Part shown: positions 1 through 8,539 of the stretch, in pieces | Numbering within the stretch: position 1 is the stretch's first letter | Layout: each line of letters starts with the position of its first letter | Source of the DNA: Thiohalocapsa marina | GTDB lineage: Bacteria; Pseudomonadota; Gammaproteobacteria; Chromatiales; Chromatiaceae | Direction of reading: 5' to 3' | Assembly (NCBI RefSeq): GCF_008632335.1 | Contig: NZ_VWXX01000034.1 | Span: 1 to 46,277 of the forward strand | Length of the DNA stretch: 46,277 nucleotides | Made by a program: the position numbers and the translations under genes | Notes under the pieces: generated by a model | What the model was told of the DNA's origin: nothing | The model's input: only the letters and a program-made list of their open reading frames with translations | Databases searched by the model: none

Positions 1-210
1 CCCACAAAATATCATCGCCCTTTTCCATTTTTCGCTGCTACTGCCGCAGCCCCCGGGCTCACCACCCGTGTCCCCGGCGGCCCGGGGGGCCCCTCCCATG
101 ATTCATTTAGTTCGTCAGCCAATATCTTCACAGAAGGTGACATTGCAAGACATAGTGGCCGCGACGTAAGTAAGTCATTATATTTCGATTTGAAGGTAAT
201 GAAAGCTTGA
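1..210 (+). CDS. 3' end of an unidentified ORF entering from the left edge
   Basis: Frame 1 is open from the first base to a TGA at 208-210, giving about 69 residues. The last 30 or so (including ANIFTEGDIARHSGRD) read like ordinary protein, while the middle is Pro/Gly-rich because of a very GC-rich stretch near 80-95. The stop lies 3 bases before the next ATG, as in an operon, which favours a real gene. I recognise no family. A 69-codon open frame could also arise by chance in GC-rich DNA. Confidence 0.3.
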   Translation, partial: PTKYHRPFPFFAATAAAPGLTTRVPGGPGGPSHDSFSSSANIFTEGDIARHSGRDVSKSLYFDLKVMKA

Positions 211-213
211 TTT

Positions 214-1467
214 ATGAAAATTCTTAATGTGTTAAAAAATGCTATAATAAAGAGGGTAATTGACGGACCAACATGGGTTTTTTTTCTATCAATTTTTTTT
301 CCCTTAACCATTCTTTACTCCATAACTGCGGATTGGGAGTTACCTTATGATGCAGATGCCGCAATAAATGCCATTTCCGCCTGGCATCTATACCATAATT
401 TATCGCCATTTCTACCAGGTTATGAGTCGCTTGTAGATTATGCGCCATCGCGCAGAATGACGGCCTTAAGAATGGGGGTCTACGGCGCTGTCTCGGCAGT
501 TCCACCTGGAGCCGCTTTTGCGGCCGCTCCTTTTTATGCGCTGGCGTCGGAAGAGCTGATAACGCACGAGATCATCAATTTCCCTGTCGACCTGCCTCCA
601 TTACAGCTTGTTCTGCCCGAATTATGGCCAGCAACGCTTGCTGCAATCATCTACACAGCTGCTTCGGTAGGGTTACTCGGCCTGATCTTTACGTCTCAGG
701 GCGCCCGGCCCGAGGCATGGCTCGCAGCATATACCGCGGGATTAGGCACGTCCGCGTGGTCCGTCGCATCGAGCGAGTTATTTATGCATGGACCAGCAAT
801 GTTCTGGATTTCGCTTGGCGTCTACTTATCAGTAAATAGTAGGTTCTTTTGCTCCGGTCTGGCGCTGGCATTGGCTATTCTGACAAGACCGCATTTAGCG
901 GTGATCCCCGCCTCTATGGGGCTGCTGGGAAGTTTTGGTAATAAAAGAATTCCCCCATTTTTGTTGACTGGAATTGGTTCGTCACTGGGTGTCTTGCTGC
1001 TCGCTCTCTACCATTGGTTTGTTTTCGGTAAATTTTCGGTGATTGGTGGGTATGCCGATACATTCGTGGAGCGGATTTGGAACCCGGACTTTCTGTCATA
1101 CCTGGAGAATATTTTTGGCGGTCTTTTTGATTTTCGATCCGGCTTTCTTGTCTGGTCGCCATTCTTGCTGGCCCTTTTGCCTGGCATCCATCGAGGCTGG
1201 AACAATAGCAGTTGGGCGATCCGAGGAGCTGCAGTTGGTGGTTTTATCTACCTGTTGTTGCAATATAAGATGAATCGTTTTAACCCTGCCAACATTACGC
1301 TTTATCGATATCCACTTGAAGCTTTAACGGCATCGGCGCCGCTATTTTTTGCTTGTTATCTTCACTGGACGAAGCTCGGCGGCCCATCTAGTATTAGAAG
1401 ATCGATATTAAAAAAACTGATTCCGTTGGCAGTGCTGATGCACGGATTTGGTGCGATTTTCTTATAA
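214..1467 (+). CDS. Polytopic membrane protein, GT-C glycosyltransferase-like
   Basis: This 417-residue protein has many hydrophobic segments (first at about residues 22-40, later ones around 140-160, 205-225, 240-265 and 300-320), consistent with an inner-membrane protein of about ten spans. An acidic YDADAA motif lies in the loop after the first span, the position where GT-C enzymes such as ArnT- and PMT-like transferases keep their acidic catalytic residue. Such enzymes move a sugar from a polyprenyl-phosphate carrier to a glycan or lipid on the periplasmic side. The ATG lies 3 bases after the upstream stop; no strong Shine-Dalgarno is visible. The gene is A/T-richer than the housekeeping genes, which suggests a transferred surface-glycan cluster. 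Substrate unknown; the GT-C assignment rests on topology and the acidic motif only. Confidence 0.6.
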   Translation: MKILNVLKNAIIKRVIDGPTWVFFLSIFFPLTILYSITADWELPYDADAAINAISAWHLYHNLSPFLPGYESLVDYAPSRRMTALRMGVYGAVSAVPPGAAFAAAPFYALASEELITHEIINFPVDLPPLQLVLPELWPATLAAIIYTAASVGLLGLIFTSQGARPEAWLAAYTAGLGTSAWSVASSELFMHGPAMFWISLGVYLSVNSRFFCSGLALALAILTRPHLAVIPASMGLLGSFGNKRIPPFLLTGIGSSLGVLLLALYHWFVFGKFSVIGGYADTFVERIWNPDFLSYLENIFGGLFDFRSGFLVWSPFLLALLPGIHRGWNNSSWAIRGAAVGGFIYLLLQYKMNRFNPANITLYRYPLEALTASAPLFFACYLHWTKLGGPSSIRRSILKKLIPLAVLMHGFGAIFL

Positions 1468-1791
1468 CCGGAAATGGTTTCCTGACGTGCAGTGGCGAAC
1501 TTTTTTGGTGCTGGCCCGTGAGCCGCGACAGACTGTTTGAATTTTCTTTCTTCGTGGATGTCACGTGCGCGGTAAACTGGGATTGCTCCGTTGAGTATCC
1601 TTTCATTACAGCCTGCAAACGGGGTTGCGCGTACTTTTTTTGGAAAAGTTGCGTAAACGCTCATTCATTCTTTTTTCCCATGTGAGGAGGAATCGTCACT
1701 ACTTTGCGTGGCCCAAATTCCGGAAAATGGATTCAGTTTGTAAACAGAGCTTGCGAAGCGGGCGCCGACCATTGCGGTGAGATCGCCGTGG
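1468..1791. other. Non-coding gap between membrane gene and IS66 element
   Basis: This 324-base stretch holds no convincing gene. A short open frame rich in Cys and Phe covers part of it but lacks a start and family features. A purine-rich GAGGAGG lies near 1683-1689 without a sensible ORF behind it. The segment may be a remnant of glycan-cluster DNA disrupted when the insertion sequence arrived or by recombination at it. Confidence 0.4.
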
Positions 1792-1809
1792 GTAATCGTT
1801 CAGACCCCT
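1792..1809 (+). repeat. Left inverted repeat of the IS66 element
   Basis: GTAATCGTTCAGACCCCT matches the reverse complement of 3322-3339 at 17 of 18 positions (the fourth base differs). It sets the left boundary of the element. Confidence 0.85.
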
Positions 1810-1914
1810 CCCCCGAAATCAGCGGCCTGGAAGACAGCTCGCGCTCGATGTGCGAGCATAGCGTTATAACAGCCTAGTCGTTCTGCTGACGCCACCGCAC
1901 CTTCGCCGCCGGAC

Positions 1915-3331
1915 ATGAAGCTCAGCCAGCACGATCTGCAGCAACTCGACGAAGACCTCCTGCAGGGAATGCCGGAGGCGACGCTGCGCCGGTTGTCGGT
2001 CAATTTGCTGGCCGATCTGAATGACGCGGGCGAGCCATCCGCGCACGCTGGCAGCCAGCGCGGACGCAAGCCCGGCAAACAGCCGGGGGCGCCGGGGTTT
2101 GGCCGCACGCAGGTGCTTCAGGCGCAGCGCGAGGAGCGGCATCGCCCGGCGTGCTGTGCGCGGTGTGGGCAAGCGCTGCCGCCCGAGGTGCCGGGGACGG
2201 TCTACACCGGATTCCAGTCGATCGATCTGCACCGGGGCGACCCTGGCACGCCGGGTCTGCGCCTGGAGCTGGTGGATCATCGCTACCTGGAGGTGACCTG
2301 CGGCTGTGGCCACAGCACCCGAGCGCAGCCGGCGCAGGGCGAGGAGATGCTGGAAGGCATTGCCCTGAGCGAATGGCGCCTGGTTGGTCTGGGGCTGGCG
2401 AGCTTCATCGTCGCCCTGAATCTGCGTTTTCGCCTCTCGCGGGCGCGCATGCAGGAACTGCTGCATGATTGGCTCGGGGTCCACCTGAGCATTGGCACCC
2501 TGCATCAGACGCTGCACGAGACGGGGGCGGTCGTCGCACCCGCCGAGGCGGAGCTGATCGCCGAGCTCTGCGCCGACGTCGAGGCACAGGGCGTCGCTGG
2601 CCTGCTGCATGCCGATGAGACCTCCTGGCCGCAACGCGACCAGCGCCCGTGGCTGTGGGTGTTTCTCACCACCACGACCACCGTCTACGTCATCGCCGGG
2701 CGCGGCAAGGCCACCGTCACGCGCCTGTTGGCCGGCTTTCAAGGCTGGCTGATGAGCGATGGCTGGTTCTCCTACCGACCGCGACGACCCGAAGCGTCTG
2801 CGCTGCTGGGCGCATCTGCTGCGCAAGGCGCAGGGCCTGATCGAGAGCGGCGACGAGGAGGCCCGTCACTTCGGCAGCCTGGTGCGCCGCACTCTGGAAG
2901 CGCTGATGAGGGCCATCCATGCCGCGCGCGAGGGACCGCAGCCGCCAGCCGATCAGACACCCGCTCACGCTCAGGCGCTCGCGCGACTGCGCGCTGCGCG
3001 CAGTGCGCAGTATCGGCATCGCCACCACAAGGCCCAGGCCTTGGCGACGGAACTGATCAACGACTGGGAGGCGATCTTTCGCGTGCTCCAGCAGCCGACG
3101 CTGCCATTGACCAACAACAGCGCCGAGCGCGCCCTGCGCCACTGGGTGATCAGCCGACGGATCAGCCACGGCACCCGCACCGCAACCGGTTCACGCGTCT
3201 TCGCCCTGTTGGCCAGCGTGATCGATACCTGCCGCCAGCGTGGGCATTCGCCCTGGGTCTACCTCACCGAGGCCGTCACCGAGCGACGTGCGGGTCGCCC
3301 GTTGCCGCCTCTGCCTCAGCCAGGGGTCTGA
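1915..3331 (+). pseudogene. IS66 transposase (TnpC-type), frameshifted
   Basis: The first frame (from ATG 1915) encodes the N-terminal region, a zf-IS66 zinc finger (CARCG, then CGCG) and the first two acidic motifs of the DDE nuclease, HADETSW and MSDGWFSY. Near 2775-2800 homology jumps to the +1 frame, which continues with RLRCWAHLLRKA, the TNNSAERALR motif holding the catalytic Glu, and the IS66 C-terminal domain, ending at 3331. The first frame instead runs on to 3381 as nonsense. A small indel after WFSYR therefore splits the protein between the second Asp and the Glu. The N-terminus also seems to lack the Asn/Ser/Pro-rich NSSRPPS-type stretch usual in this family. A programmed frameshift is unlikely: IS66 is not known for one here and no slippery run is present. 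Confidence 0.85.
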
Positions 3332-3339
3332 ACGAGTAC
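3322..3339 (-). repeat. Right inverted repeat of the IS66 element
   Basis: Read on the reverse strand this is GTACTCGTTCAGACCCCT. The transposase stop codon (TGA at 3329-3331) lies inside this repeat, a compact arrangement that supports the boundary. Confidence 0.85.
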
Positions 3340-3380
3340 GTTTTTTCTTCCCCGAGCTCCCTCAAGTATTGGTTCGTCTG

Positions 3381-4391
3381 ATGAATCAGGAAGATAACTT
3401 CCATTCGCGTCTCGGGACACCCAGCATCTCTCTTGTGGTCCCTGTCCTAAACGAGGCGCATTTGGTCGCGGGCTTCGTCGACGTGGTTCGGGTGGAGCTA
3501 GCTACGCGTGGTTGGCGATACGAAATTCTCTTTGTAAATGATGGCTCAACGGATGGGACTCAGGACGAGATTCTTGCGCAGGCGGTATGTGATTCGCGTG
3601 TCCGATTGATCAACCTATCGCGGCGTTTTGGCAAGGAGGCTGCCCTAAGTGCCGGGTTGCGGTATGCACTGGGCGAGGTGGTGATCCCCATCGATGTCGA
3701 CCTGCAGGACCCCCCGGCGCTGATCCCGGTCTTCGTCGACCGTTGGCGTGAAGGTTACGATGTCGTCTACGGCGAGCGAGTGACACGTTATGGGGACGGC
3801 TGGTTCAAGCGAGTCTCTGCGTGCTTGTTCTACAAGCTGTTCAACTGGTTGTCGCCAACTCACATACCTGAGAACAGTGGTGATTTTCGGCTGCTTGACA
3901 GACGGGTCGTGGACACTATCAATCAGCTGCATGAGCGCAGTCGTTTCATGAAAGGCCTTTTTGCTTGGGTCGGTTATCGCTCCATAGGTGTGCGGTTTGA
4001 GCGACCGTCCCGTGCGTCAGGAACGAGCAAATGGAGTAATTGGCGTTTATGGAATTTTGCCTTGGATGGCCTTTTGAGTTTCAGCACGGTGCCTTTACGT
4101 ATCTGGTCGTATGTCGGCGCGACAGCGGCGCTGTTGGCCTTTACGTATGGCTCCTTTATCATTATCAGGACGCTGGTATTCGGCGTTGATCTACCTGGTT
4201 ATGCGTCACTGCTCACTACCGTGCTTTTCTTGGGCGGAATTCAATTGCTGTCGGTTGGTATTCTTGGTGAATATCTCGGCAGAGTAATGATGGAGACCAA
4301 GGCGCGACCATTGTTCATCGTGGAATCCTTGCAAGGTGGGCCCGGTCTGGCGTCAGACGTTCAACAGCGATCCGTAGAGCGCACACCTTAA
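3381..4391 (+). CDS. GT2 polyprenyl-phosphate glycosyltransferase (GtrB/ArnC-like)
   Basis: This 336-residue enzyme has an N-terminal GT-A fold: VVPVLNEA at the start of the domain, NDGSTDGT at 53-60, and the metal-binding DVD at 105-107 followed by LQDPP. Two C-terminal membrane spans (about 245-275 and 285-310) end in the family pattern GGIQLLSVGILGEYLGR followed by a Lys-Ala-Arg-Pro segment. The family transfers a sugar from a nucleotide donor to undecaprenyl phosphate on the cytoplasmic face, supplying a membrane sugar donor. I chose ATG 3381 because the longer frame upstream runs inside the IS66 element. The IS right end lies only 41 bases before this start, so native expression signals may have been lost or replaced. 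The methyltransferase follows after 5 bases. The sugar is not predictable. Confidence 0.85.
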   Translation: MNQEDNFHSRLGTPSISLVVPVLNEAHLVAGFVDVVRVELATRGWRYEILFVNDGSTDGTQDEILAQAVCDSRVRLINLSRRFGKEAALSAGLRYALGEVVIPIDVDLQDPPALIPVFVDRWREGYDVVYGERVTRYGDGWFKRVSACLFYKLFNWLSPTHIPENSGDFRLLDRRVVDTINQLHERSRFMKGLFAWVGYRSIGVRFERPSRASGTSKWSNWRLWNFALDGLLSFSTVPLRIWSYVGATAALLAFTYGSFIIIRTLVFGVDLPGYASLLTTVLFLGGIQLLSVGILGEYLGRVMMETKARPLFIVESLQGGPGLASDVQQRSVERTP

Positions 4392-4396
4392 ATCTC

Positions 4397-5113
4397 ATGG
4401 ACTTAAAAGAAGCAGACCTCCTTGCCGAGACAATAGAATCTCATTGGTACTATGGAGCAAAGTCCTCCATGCTGCTGCATGCGGTTAGGAGTGTGCAGAT
4501 ACGGGAGATTCTAGACATTGGCGCTGGCACTGGTTTCTTTTCGGATAAACTGCTACGTCAAACGACAGCTCGGTCAGCCTTATGCGTGGATCCCGCTTAT
4601 AACTCGGAGCGAGATACCTCGGTGGTTGGCAAGTCGTTGCTATTCCGGCGCGCTTTTGTGAAATCACAGGCTGATTTAGTGCTCTTAATGGATGTCCTAG
4701 AGCACGTGGATGATGATCTTGGCTTGCTGGTCGACGTAGTCGAGAAAGTCGCGACAGGTGCGTTTTTCGTGATAACCGTGCCAGCATTTCAGTCTCTTTG
4801 GAGCGACCATGACGTGTTTCTCGAACATCGTCGTCGATATCGGTTGGAACAACTGGAAGCGGTTGTCGAAGCCGCAGGTCTTAGGCGGTTGTGTGGCTGC
4901 TACTTCTATGGCTCATTGCTGCCCGTGGCTGCAGCTACACGCTGGTTAGGACGACTCGGCCGCGGTGGCGTTAGCGCGCCCCGGTCCCAATTGAGAAAGC
5001 ATTATAAGGTGGTGAATGAAGCATTCGCTACCGTCTGCCGGCTGGAGTTAGCTTGGTATCAACATAATCGCCTGGCTGGGCTTACAGCGCTGTGCCTGGC
5101 ACGTAAGGAATAG
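4397..5113 (+). CDS. Class I SAM-dependent methyltransferase
   Basis: This 238-residue protein carries SAM-binding motif I ILDIGAGTGFF at about 38-48, an acidic residue after the second strand (CVDPAY) and a later LLMDVLEHVDDD motif, the pattern of Methyltransf_11/23-type enzymes of surface-glycan and lipid clusters. A later EHRRRY segment resembles that seen in such proteins. It sits 5 bases after the GT2 gene and 1 base before the next membrane protein gene, so the three are likely co-transcribed and co-translated. It may methylate a sugar or lipid intermediate; the substrate is inference. Confidence 0.8.
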   Translation: MDLKEADLLAETIESHWYYGAKSSMLLHAVRSVQIREILDIGAGTGFFSDKLLRQTTARSALCVDPAYNSERDTSVVGKSLLFRRAFVKSQADLVLLMDVLEHVDDDLGLLVDVVEKVATGAFFVITVPAFQSLWSDHDVFLEHRRRYRLEQLEAVVEAAGLRRLCGCYFYGSLLPVAAATRWLGRLGRGGVSAPRSQLRKHYKVVNEAFATVCRLELAWYQHNRLAGLTALCLARKE

Positions 5114-5114
5114 T

Positions 5115-6941
5115 ATGGCGAAAGCGGGCCTATGCCAAAATGTCGAACGATCTTCGATCTTGCTGCCTCCGGTAGGGTTTGGGTTGGGTTTATGGTTGTT
5201 GCATCTGCTTTTCGCGGGTTACTTTCCAAACTCCGAGGATAAGCTGGGACATGATTACGCCTTTTTTATCCCGAGTTTGCTCGACGGCTATCTGTGGTTT
5301 CGTCAGAATGGCTTATTGACGATACCCTGGTTCTCCCCTTCGTTTTGTGGTGGGCAGGCATTCTTTGCGGACCCTCAGTCAGTTTATTTTTCTCTGCCTC
5401 AACTCCTAACATTTCTGGTCGACCCACTACGTGCCGTCTATTGGTCGTCTCTATTGATGGCTGCGGCCGGTTTTTGGGGGATGTATGTGTTGTGCCGCAA
5501 CGGATTTCAACTGTCTTTGCTTGGGGCATTGGTTGCAGCCACAGTTTTCATGTTTAACGGCTTTTTTTGCCACCGTATGCTCGCTGGGCACGTTACCTTT
5601 CAAGCGTTTATGTTGGTGCCGCTGACGGCCTTCCTCTTGGCTGGGGGAAGGCAATCGGATAGGTTGCGATCATTTGATTTGGCCATGACACTATCCGCTG
5701 GGCTGGTGCTTGCCTATTGGCTGCAATCCGGCATGGCTGTCCTGGTGCTTCCCTCGGCCCTGGCTGTGCTCGCACTTGTGGCGATGTTGGACATACGCCG
5801 ACCGGGTGCACTCTGGATGGCCTTTCGCCGTGGCATTGTCGCTGCTGCGCTTGCTCTGGCCCTCTGTTCGACAAAGCTGGTCGGTGCGATCACGCTGATT
5901 AACAGGTTCCCTCACAACCTCTATCCGTTGCCTGGGCTAGACAGTTTCGGTGATATCGCGAAAGTTGCCCTGATGGCACTTTTCATGCCGAGTCAGCAAA
6001 CCTTCGGCATCGCTCAAGAGGACTGGCGTAGCCAGGAATGGGTGCTCTTGCCTCATGAAATGGCCTATGGTGTGACGCTAATTCCGCTGCTGGTGATACT
6101 GGTCGGACTCGTGCGCTGGGCGCGCAGTCGTCCGCGCTCAGCCGGGGGGAGGGTCTGGATGCGTGCGGCACCGGCGCTGGCCATGCTGACCCTGATCCTG
6201 CTGCTGCCGCTGGCGCTGCTTTTCTACTCGCCGGGCTGGAACGCCGTGCTCAAGTCCCTGCCGGTGGTGGGCACCACGACGGCGCCCATTCGTTGGCTGA
6301 TCGTCCTGCTGCCGCTGCTGGCGCTCTGGACGGGCATGGCGTTGGAACAGCTCCAGTTCCGGCGGGCCGCGGCGTTGGCCTGCATCCTGGGTGTGCCGCT
6401 GCTGACGGCGCTGGAGGATCGGACCTTCTATGAGCAGCAGGCGACCTTTGATCCCTCGGCGGCGGTGGCCTTTTACCAGGCCGTCAAGCTCGGTGAGGCG
6501 CAGCCGGGCATCCACCGCATCGCCGACGCGCGCGACCCGACGCGCAGTGAGCCCGTGACCATGGATGCGCTGGTGCGGGGCGAGTCGCCGCTCTGGTGCT
6601 ACAACCCCCTCTACGGCTATCGGCTGGAGGCCTTTAAGCCCGAGCCGCTGCGGGAGGGGCCGATCCTGCAGGAGGTGGGCGATGGCGCCCTCAACCTGCG
6701 CAATCCGGCCTGCCTGCTCTATCCGGAAGAAAACGGCTGCGAGCCCTGGGACGCCTTTCGCGTGGATCAGCGCGAGCAGGCCCTGCGGTTTGCCAGTTAC
6801 CGGCCGTTCGCGTTCGAGCTGTCGACGCTGCAGCGGGTAGCTAATTGGGTTTCGTTGGTTGCGCTGTTGGTGGTTGTTGGTGTGTTGCTCGTTCTCCTCG
6901 GGCGCTGGTTGTGGGGTCGTCTGTTCGGAGCGCTCGCGTAG
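5115..6941 (+). CDS. Large polytopic membrane protein, YfhO/GT-C-like
   Basis: The 608-residue protein has roughly a dozen hydrophobic spans through residue 440, a soluble segment at about 445-565 and a final span near 570-600 ending in LLGRWLWGRLFGALA. An acidic GHDYAF motif follows the first span and SPSFCGGQAFFADPQS lies in the first periplasmic loop. This layout resembles YfhO-like and other GT-C membrane proteins that use polyprenyl-linked sugars. Codon use changes inside the gene: up to about 6100 many codons end in A or T, while from about 6160 almost all end in G or C, as if two sources were joined. The start is 1 base after the methyltransferase stop. Function is inferred from topology and context. 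Confidence 0.65.
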   Translation: MAKAGLCQNVERSSILLPPVGFGLGLWLLHLLFAGYFPNSEDKLGHDYAFFIPSLLDGYLWFRQNGLLTIPWFSPSFCGGQAFFADPQSVYFSLPQLLTFLVDPLRAVYWSSLLMAAAGFWGMYVLCRNGFQLSLLGALVAATVFMFNGFFCHRMLAGHVTFQAFMLVPLTAFLLAGGRQSDRLRSFDLAMTLSAGLVLAYWLQSGMAVLVLPSALAVLALVAMLDIRRPGALWMAFRRGIVAAALALALCSTKLVGAITLINRFPHNLYPLPGLDSFGDIAKVALMALFMPSQQTFGIAQEDWRSQEWVLLPHEMAYGVTLIPLLVILVGLVRWARSRPRSAGGRVWMRAAPALAMLTLILLLPLALLFYSPGWNAVLKSLPVVGTTTAPIRWLIVLLPLLALWTGMALEQLQFRRAAALACILGVPLLTALEDRTFYEQQATFDPSAAVAFYQAVKLGEAQPGIHRIADARDPTRSEPVTMDALVRGESPLWCYNPLYGYRLEAFKPEPLREGPILQEVGDGALNLRNPACLLYPEENGCEPWDAFRVDQREQALRFASYRPFAFELSTLQRVANWVSLVALLVVVGVLLVLLGRWLWGRLFGALA

Positions 6942-7054
6942 CTCGTCGTTTGCCGTTGGGTGGCTTCATGGATTGCTCCGTCGCCCAGCCTCGGCGGACC
7001 TCGGGTTCGAATGCGATTCGCGGTGCGGCTGGGGAGATCAGTCTTCACCGAAAC

Positions 7055-7084
7055 CTGAACGGGAACCAGGGTTTGCATTATAGT
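7055..7084 (+). promoter_or_regulatory. Possible sigma70 promoter for the metallo-beta-lactamase gene
   Basis: A good -10 (TATAGT, 7079-7084) lies about 50 bases before the ATG, with a weak -35 (CTGAAC, 7055-7060) at 18-base spacing. The 194-base gap between genes otherwise shows little structure. Confidence 0.3.
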
Positions 7085-7135
7085 GGCGTTGTCCCGGTAT
7101 CGAAGAGTAGACGCACACTGGCAGGAGCCACGTTC

Positions 7136-8539
7136 ATGGAAATTCGACATCACGGTGCCGTTGATGGCGTGACCGGCTCCTGTCATGAGCTGATGCTGGC
7201 CGACGGGCGCTCGCTGCTGGTGGATTGCGGGCTGTTCCAGGGTGCCGAGGCGGGGCCGGACGGGGCGGCTGCGGAGCGTCTGCAGGTGCGCTTTGCGGTG
7301 GCGCCGATTCAGGCGCTGGTGCTGACCCATGTTCACATCGATCATGTGGGCCGGCTGCCCTACCTGCTGGCGGCGGGCTACCGTGGTCCCATCCTGTGCA
7401 GTCCGGCCTCGGCGGAACTGCTGCCGCTGGTGCTGGAGGACGCGCTCAAGGTCGGCTTCACCCGCGATGCCCGTCTCATCGAGCGTGTGCTGGCGGTGTT
7501 GCGGCAGCGCATCCGGGCGCTGCCCTATGGCCAGTGGCACGAGGTGGTGGCGGGTGAGCCGGGTCTGCGTATCCGCCTGCAGCCGGCCGGGCACATCCTG
7601 GGTTCGGCCTATGTGGAGTGCGACCTGCATGAGACTGGCACGGAGACGCGGGTGGTGTTCTCCGGCGACCTCGGTGCGCCGCATACCCCGCTGCTGCCAG
7701 ACCCCCAGGCGCCGGAGCGTGCAGACATCCTGGTGCTGGAGAGCACCTATGGCGACCGTTGTCACGAGGACCGGGAGACGCGTGCGGTACACTTGCGCCA
7801 GACCGTTGAGCACGCGCTGAGCAACCGGGGCACGGTACTGATCCCGGCCTTCAGCATTGGCCGTACCCAGGAGCTGCTCTACGAGCTAGAAGGACTGATC
7901 CATCAGCATCAGGGCGAGCCGGTCATGGACGCCCATGGCGAGCGGCTGACATGGGATGACGTGCAGATCGTGCTCGATTCGCCGCTGGCGGCGGATTTCA
8001 CCGCCGGCTACCGGCGTCTGCGTGCGCTCTGGGATGCCGAGGCCAAGCGGCGGGTGGCCGAAGGCCGGCACCCGCTAGCCTTCGAGCAGTTGGTGACGGT
8101 GGATGCCCACAGCGATCACGCGCGCATGGTCAACTACCTGGCCCATAGCGGACACCCCGCCATCGTCATCGCCGCGAGCGGCATGTGCGCCGGCGGCCGG
8201 GTGGTGAACTATCTCAAGGCCATGCTCGAGGATCCGCGCCACGACATCCTGTTCGTCGGCTACCAGGCCGCCGGCACGCCGGGGCGCGACATCCAGCGCT
8301 ATGGCCCGCGCGGCGGCTACGTGATGCTCGATGGTCGCCGCTACGATACTCGTGCCCAGGTGCATACGCTCAGCGGCTATTCGGCCCATGCCGATCAGCA
8401 GGATCTGCTGCGGTTCATCGGCGACATCCCGCGGCCGCCGCGCGAGGTGCGTCTGGTGCACGGCGATGCCGGGGCCAAGCGAGCGCTCAAGGCCGCCGGG
8501 GAGCGGCTGGGCCTGCCGACGCGGTTTTGGATTCCGTGA
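7136..8539 (+). CDS. Beta-CASP metallo-beta-lactamase RNA exonuclease-like protein
   Basis: The 467-residue protein has the zinc motif HVHIDH at 65-70, further metal ligands at QPAGHILGSAY and FSGDLG, and a beta-CASP region with ASGMCAGGRVVNYL and the C-terminal GYSAHADQQDLL. This is the domain order of the RNA-specific beta-CASP nucleases (YsfA/Ysh1-like, CPSF73-like) found widely in bacteria. It is probably cytoplasmic and acts as a metal-dependent ribonuclease; its target is unknown. I chose ATG 7136 because CAGGAG lies about 10 bases upstream and the longer frame would overlap the previous gene with unrelated sequence. Its strongly GC-biased codons match the housekeeping genes, unlike the glycan genes on both sides. 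Confidence 0.85.
   Translation: MEIRHHGAVDGVTGSCHELMLADGRSLLVDCGLFQGAEAGPDGAAAERLQVRFAVAPIQALVLTHVHIDHVGRLPYLLAAGYRGPILCSPASAELLPLVLEDALKVGFTRDARLIERVLAVLRQRIRALPYGQWHEVVAGEPGLRIRLQPAGHILGSAYVECDLHETGTETRVVFSGDLGAPHTPLLPDPQAPERADILVLESTYGDRCHEDRETRAVHLRQTVEHALSNRGTVLIPAFSIGRTQELLYELEGLIHQHQGEPVMDAHGERLTWDDVQIVLDSPLAADFTAGYRRLRALWDAEAKRRVAEGRHPLAFEQLVTVDAHSDHARMVNYLAHSGHPAIVIAASGMCAGGRVVNYLKAMLEDPRHDILFVGYQAAGTPGRDIQRYGPRGGYVMLDGRRYDTRAQVHTLSGYSAHADQQDLLRFIGDIPRPPREVRLVHGDAGAKRALKAAGERLGLPTRFWIP

Larger units (their letters stand above)
1792..3339 (+). mobile_element. IS66-family insertion sequence, single-gene type, inactivated
   Basis: The element is 1548 bp, bounded by 18-bp inverted repeats that match at 17 positions, and carries one transposase gene. 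No separate tnpA and tnpB ORFs precede it, so it resembles the single-ORF (ISBst12-like) branch of IS66. The ends begin GTA, as is common in this family. The 8 bases outside each end differ (CGCCGTGG on the left, GTTTTTTC on the right), so no target duplication survives. That points to an old copy or to recombination between IS copies that replaced one flank. The transposase is frameshifted, so the copy should not move on its own. Confidence 0.85.

Noticed and set aside
1468-1690. A Cys/Phe-rich open frame after the first membrane protein gene
   Set aside because: No start codon with a ribosome site, odd composition and no family features.
2021-3331. Programmed frameshifting in the IS66 transposase
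   Set aside because: No slippery heptamer is visible at the junction and the family is not known to frameshift within the catalytic domain.
1784-3347. An 8-base target-site duplication around the IS66 element
   Set aside because: The flanks CGCCGTGG and GTTTTTTC do not match.
3240-3380. An upstream extension of the GT2 glycosyltransferase
   Set aside because: Most of it lies inside the IS66 element in a frame unrelated to the transposase and adds nothing before the GT-A domain.
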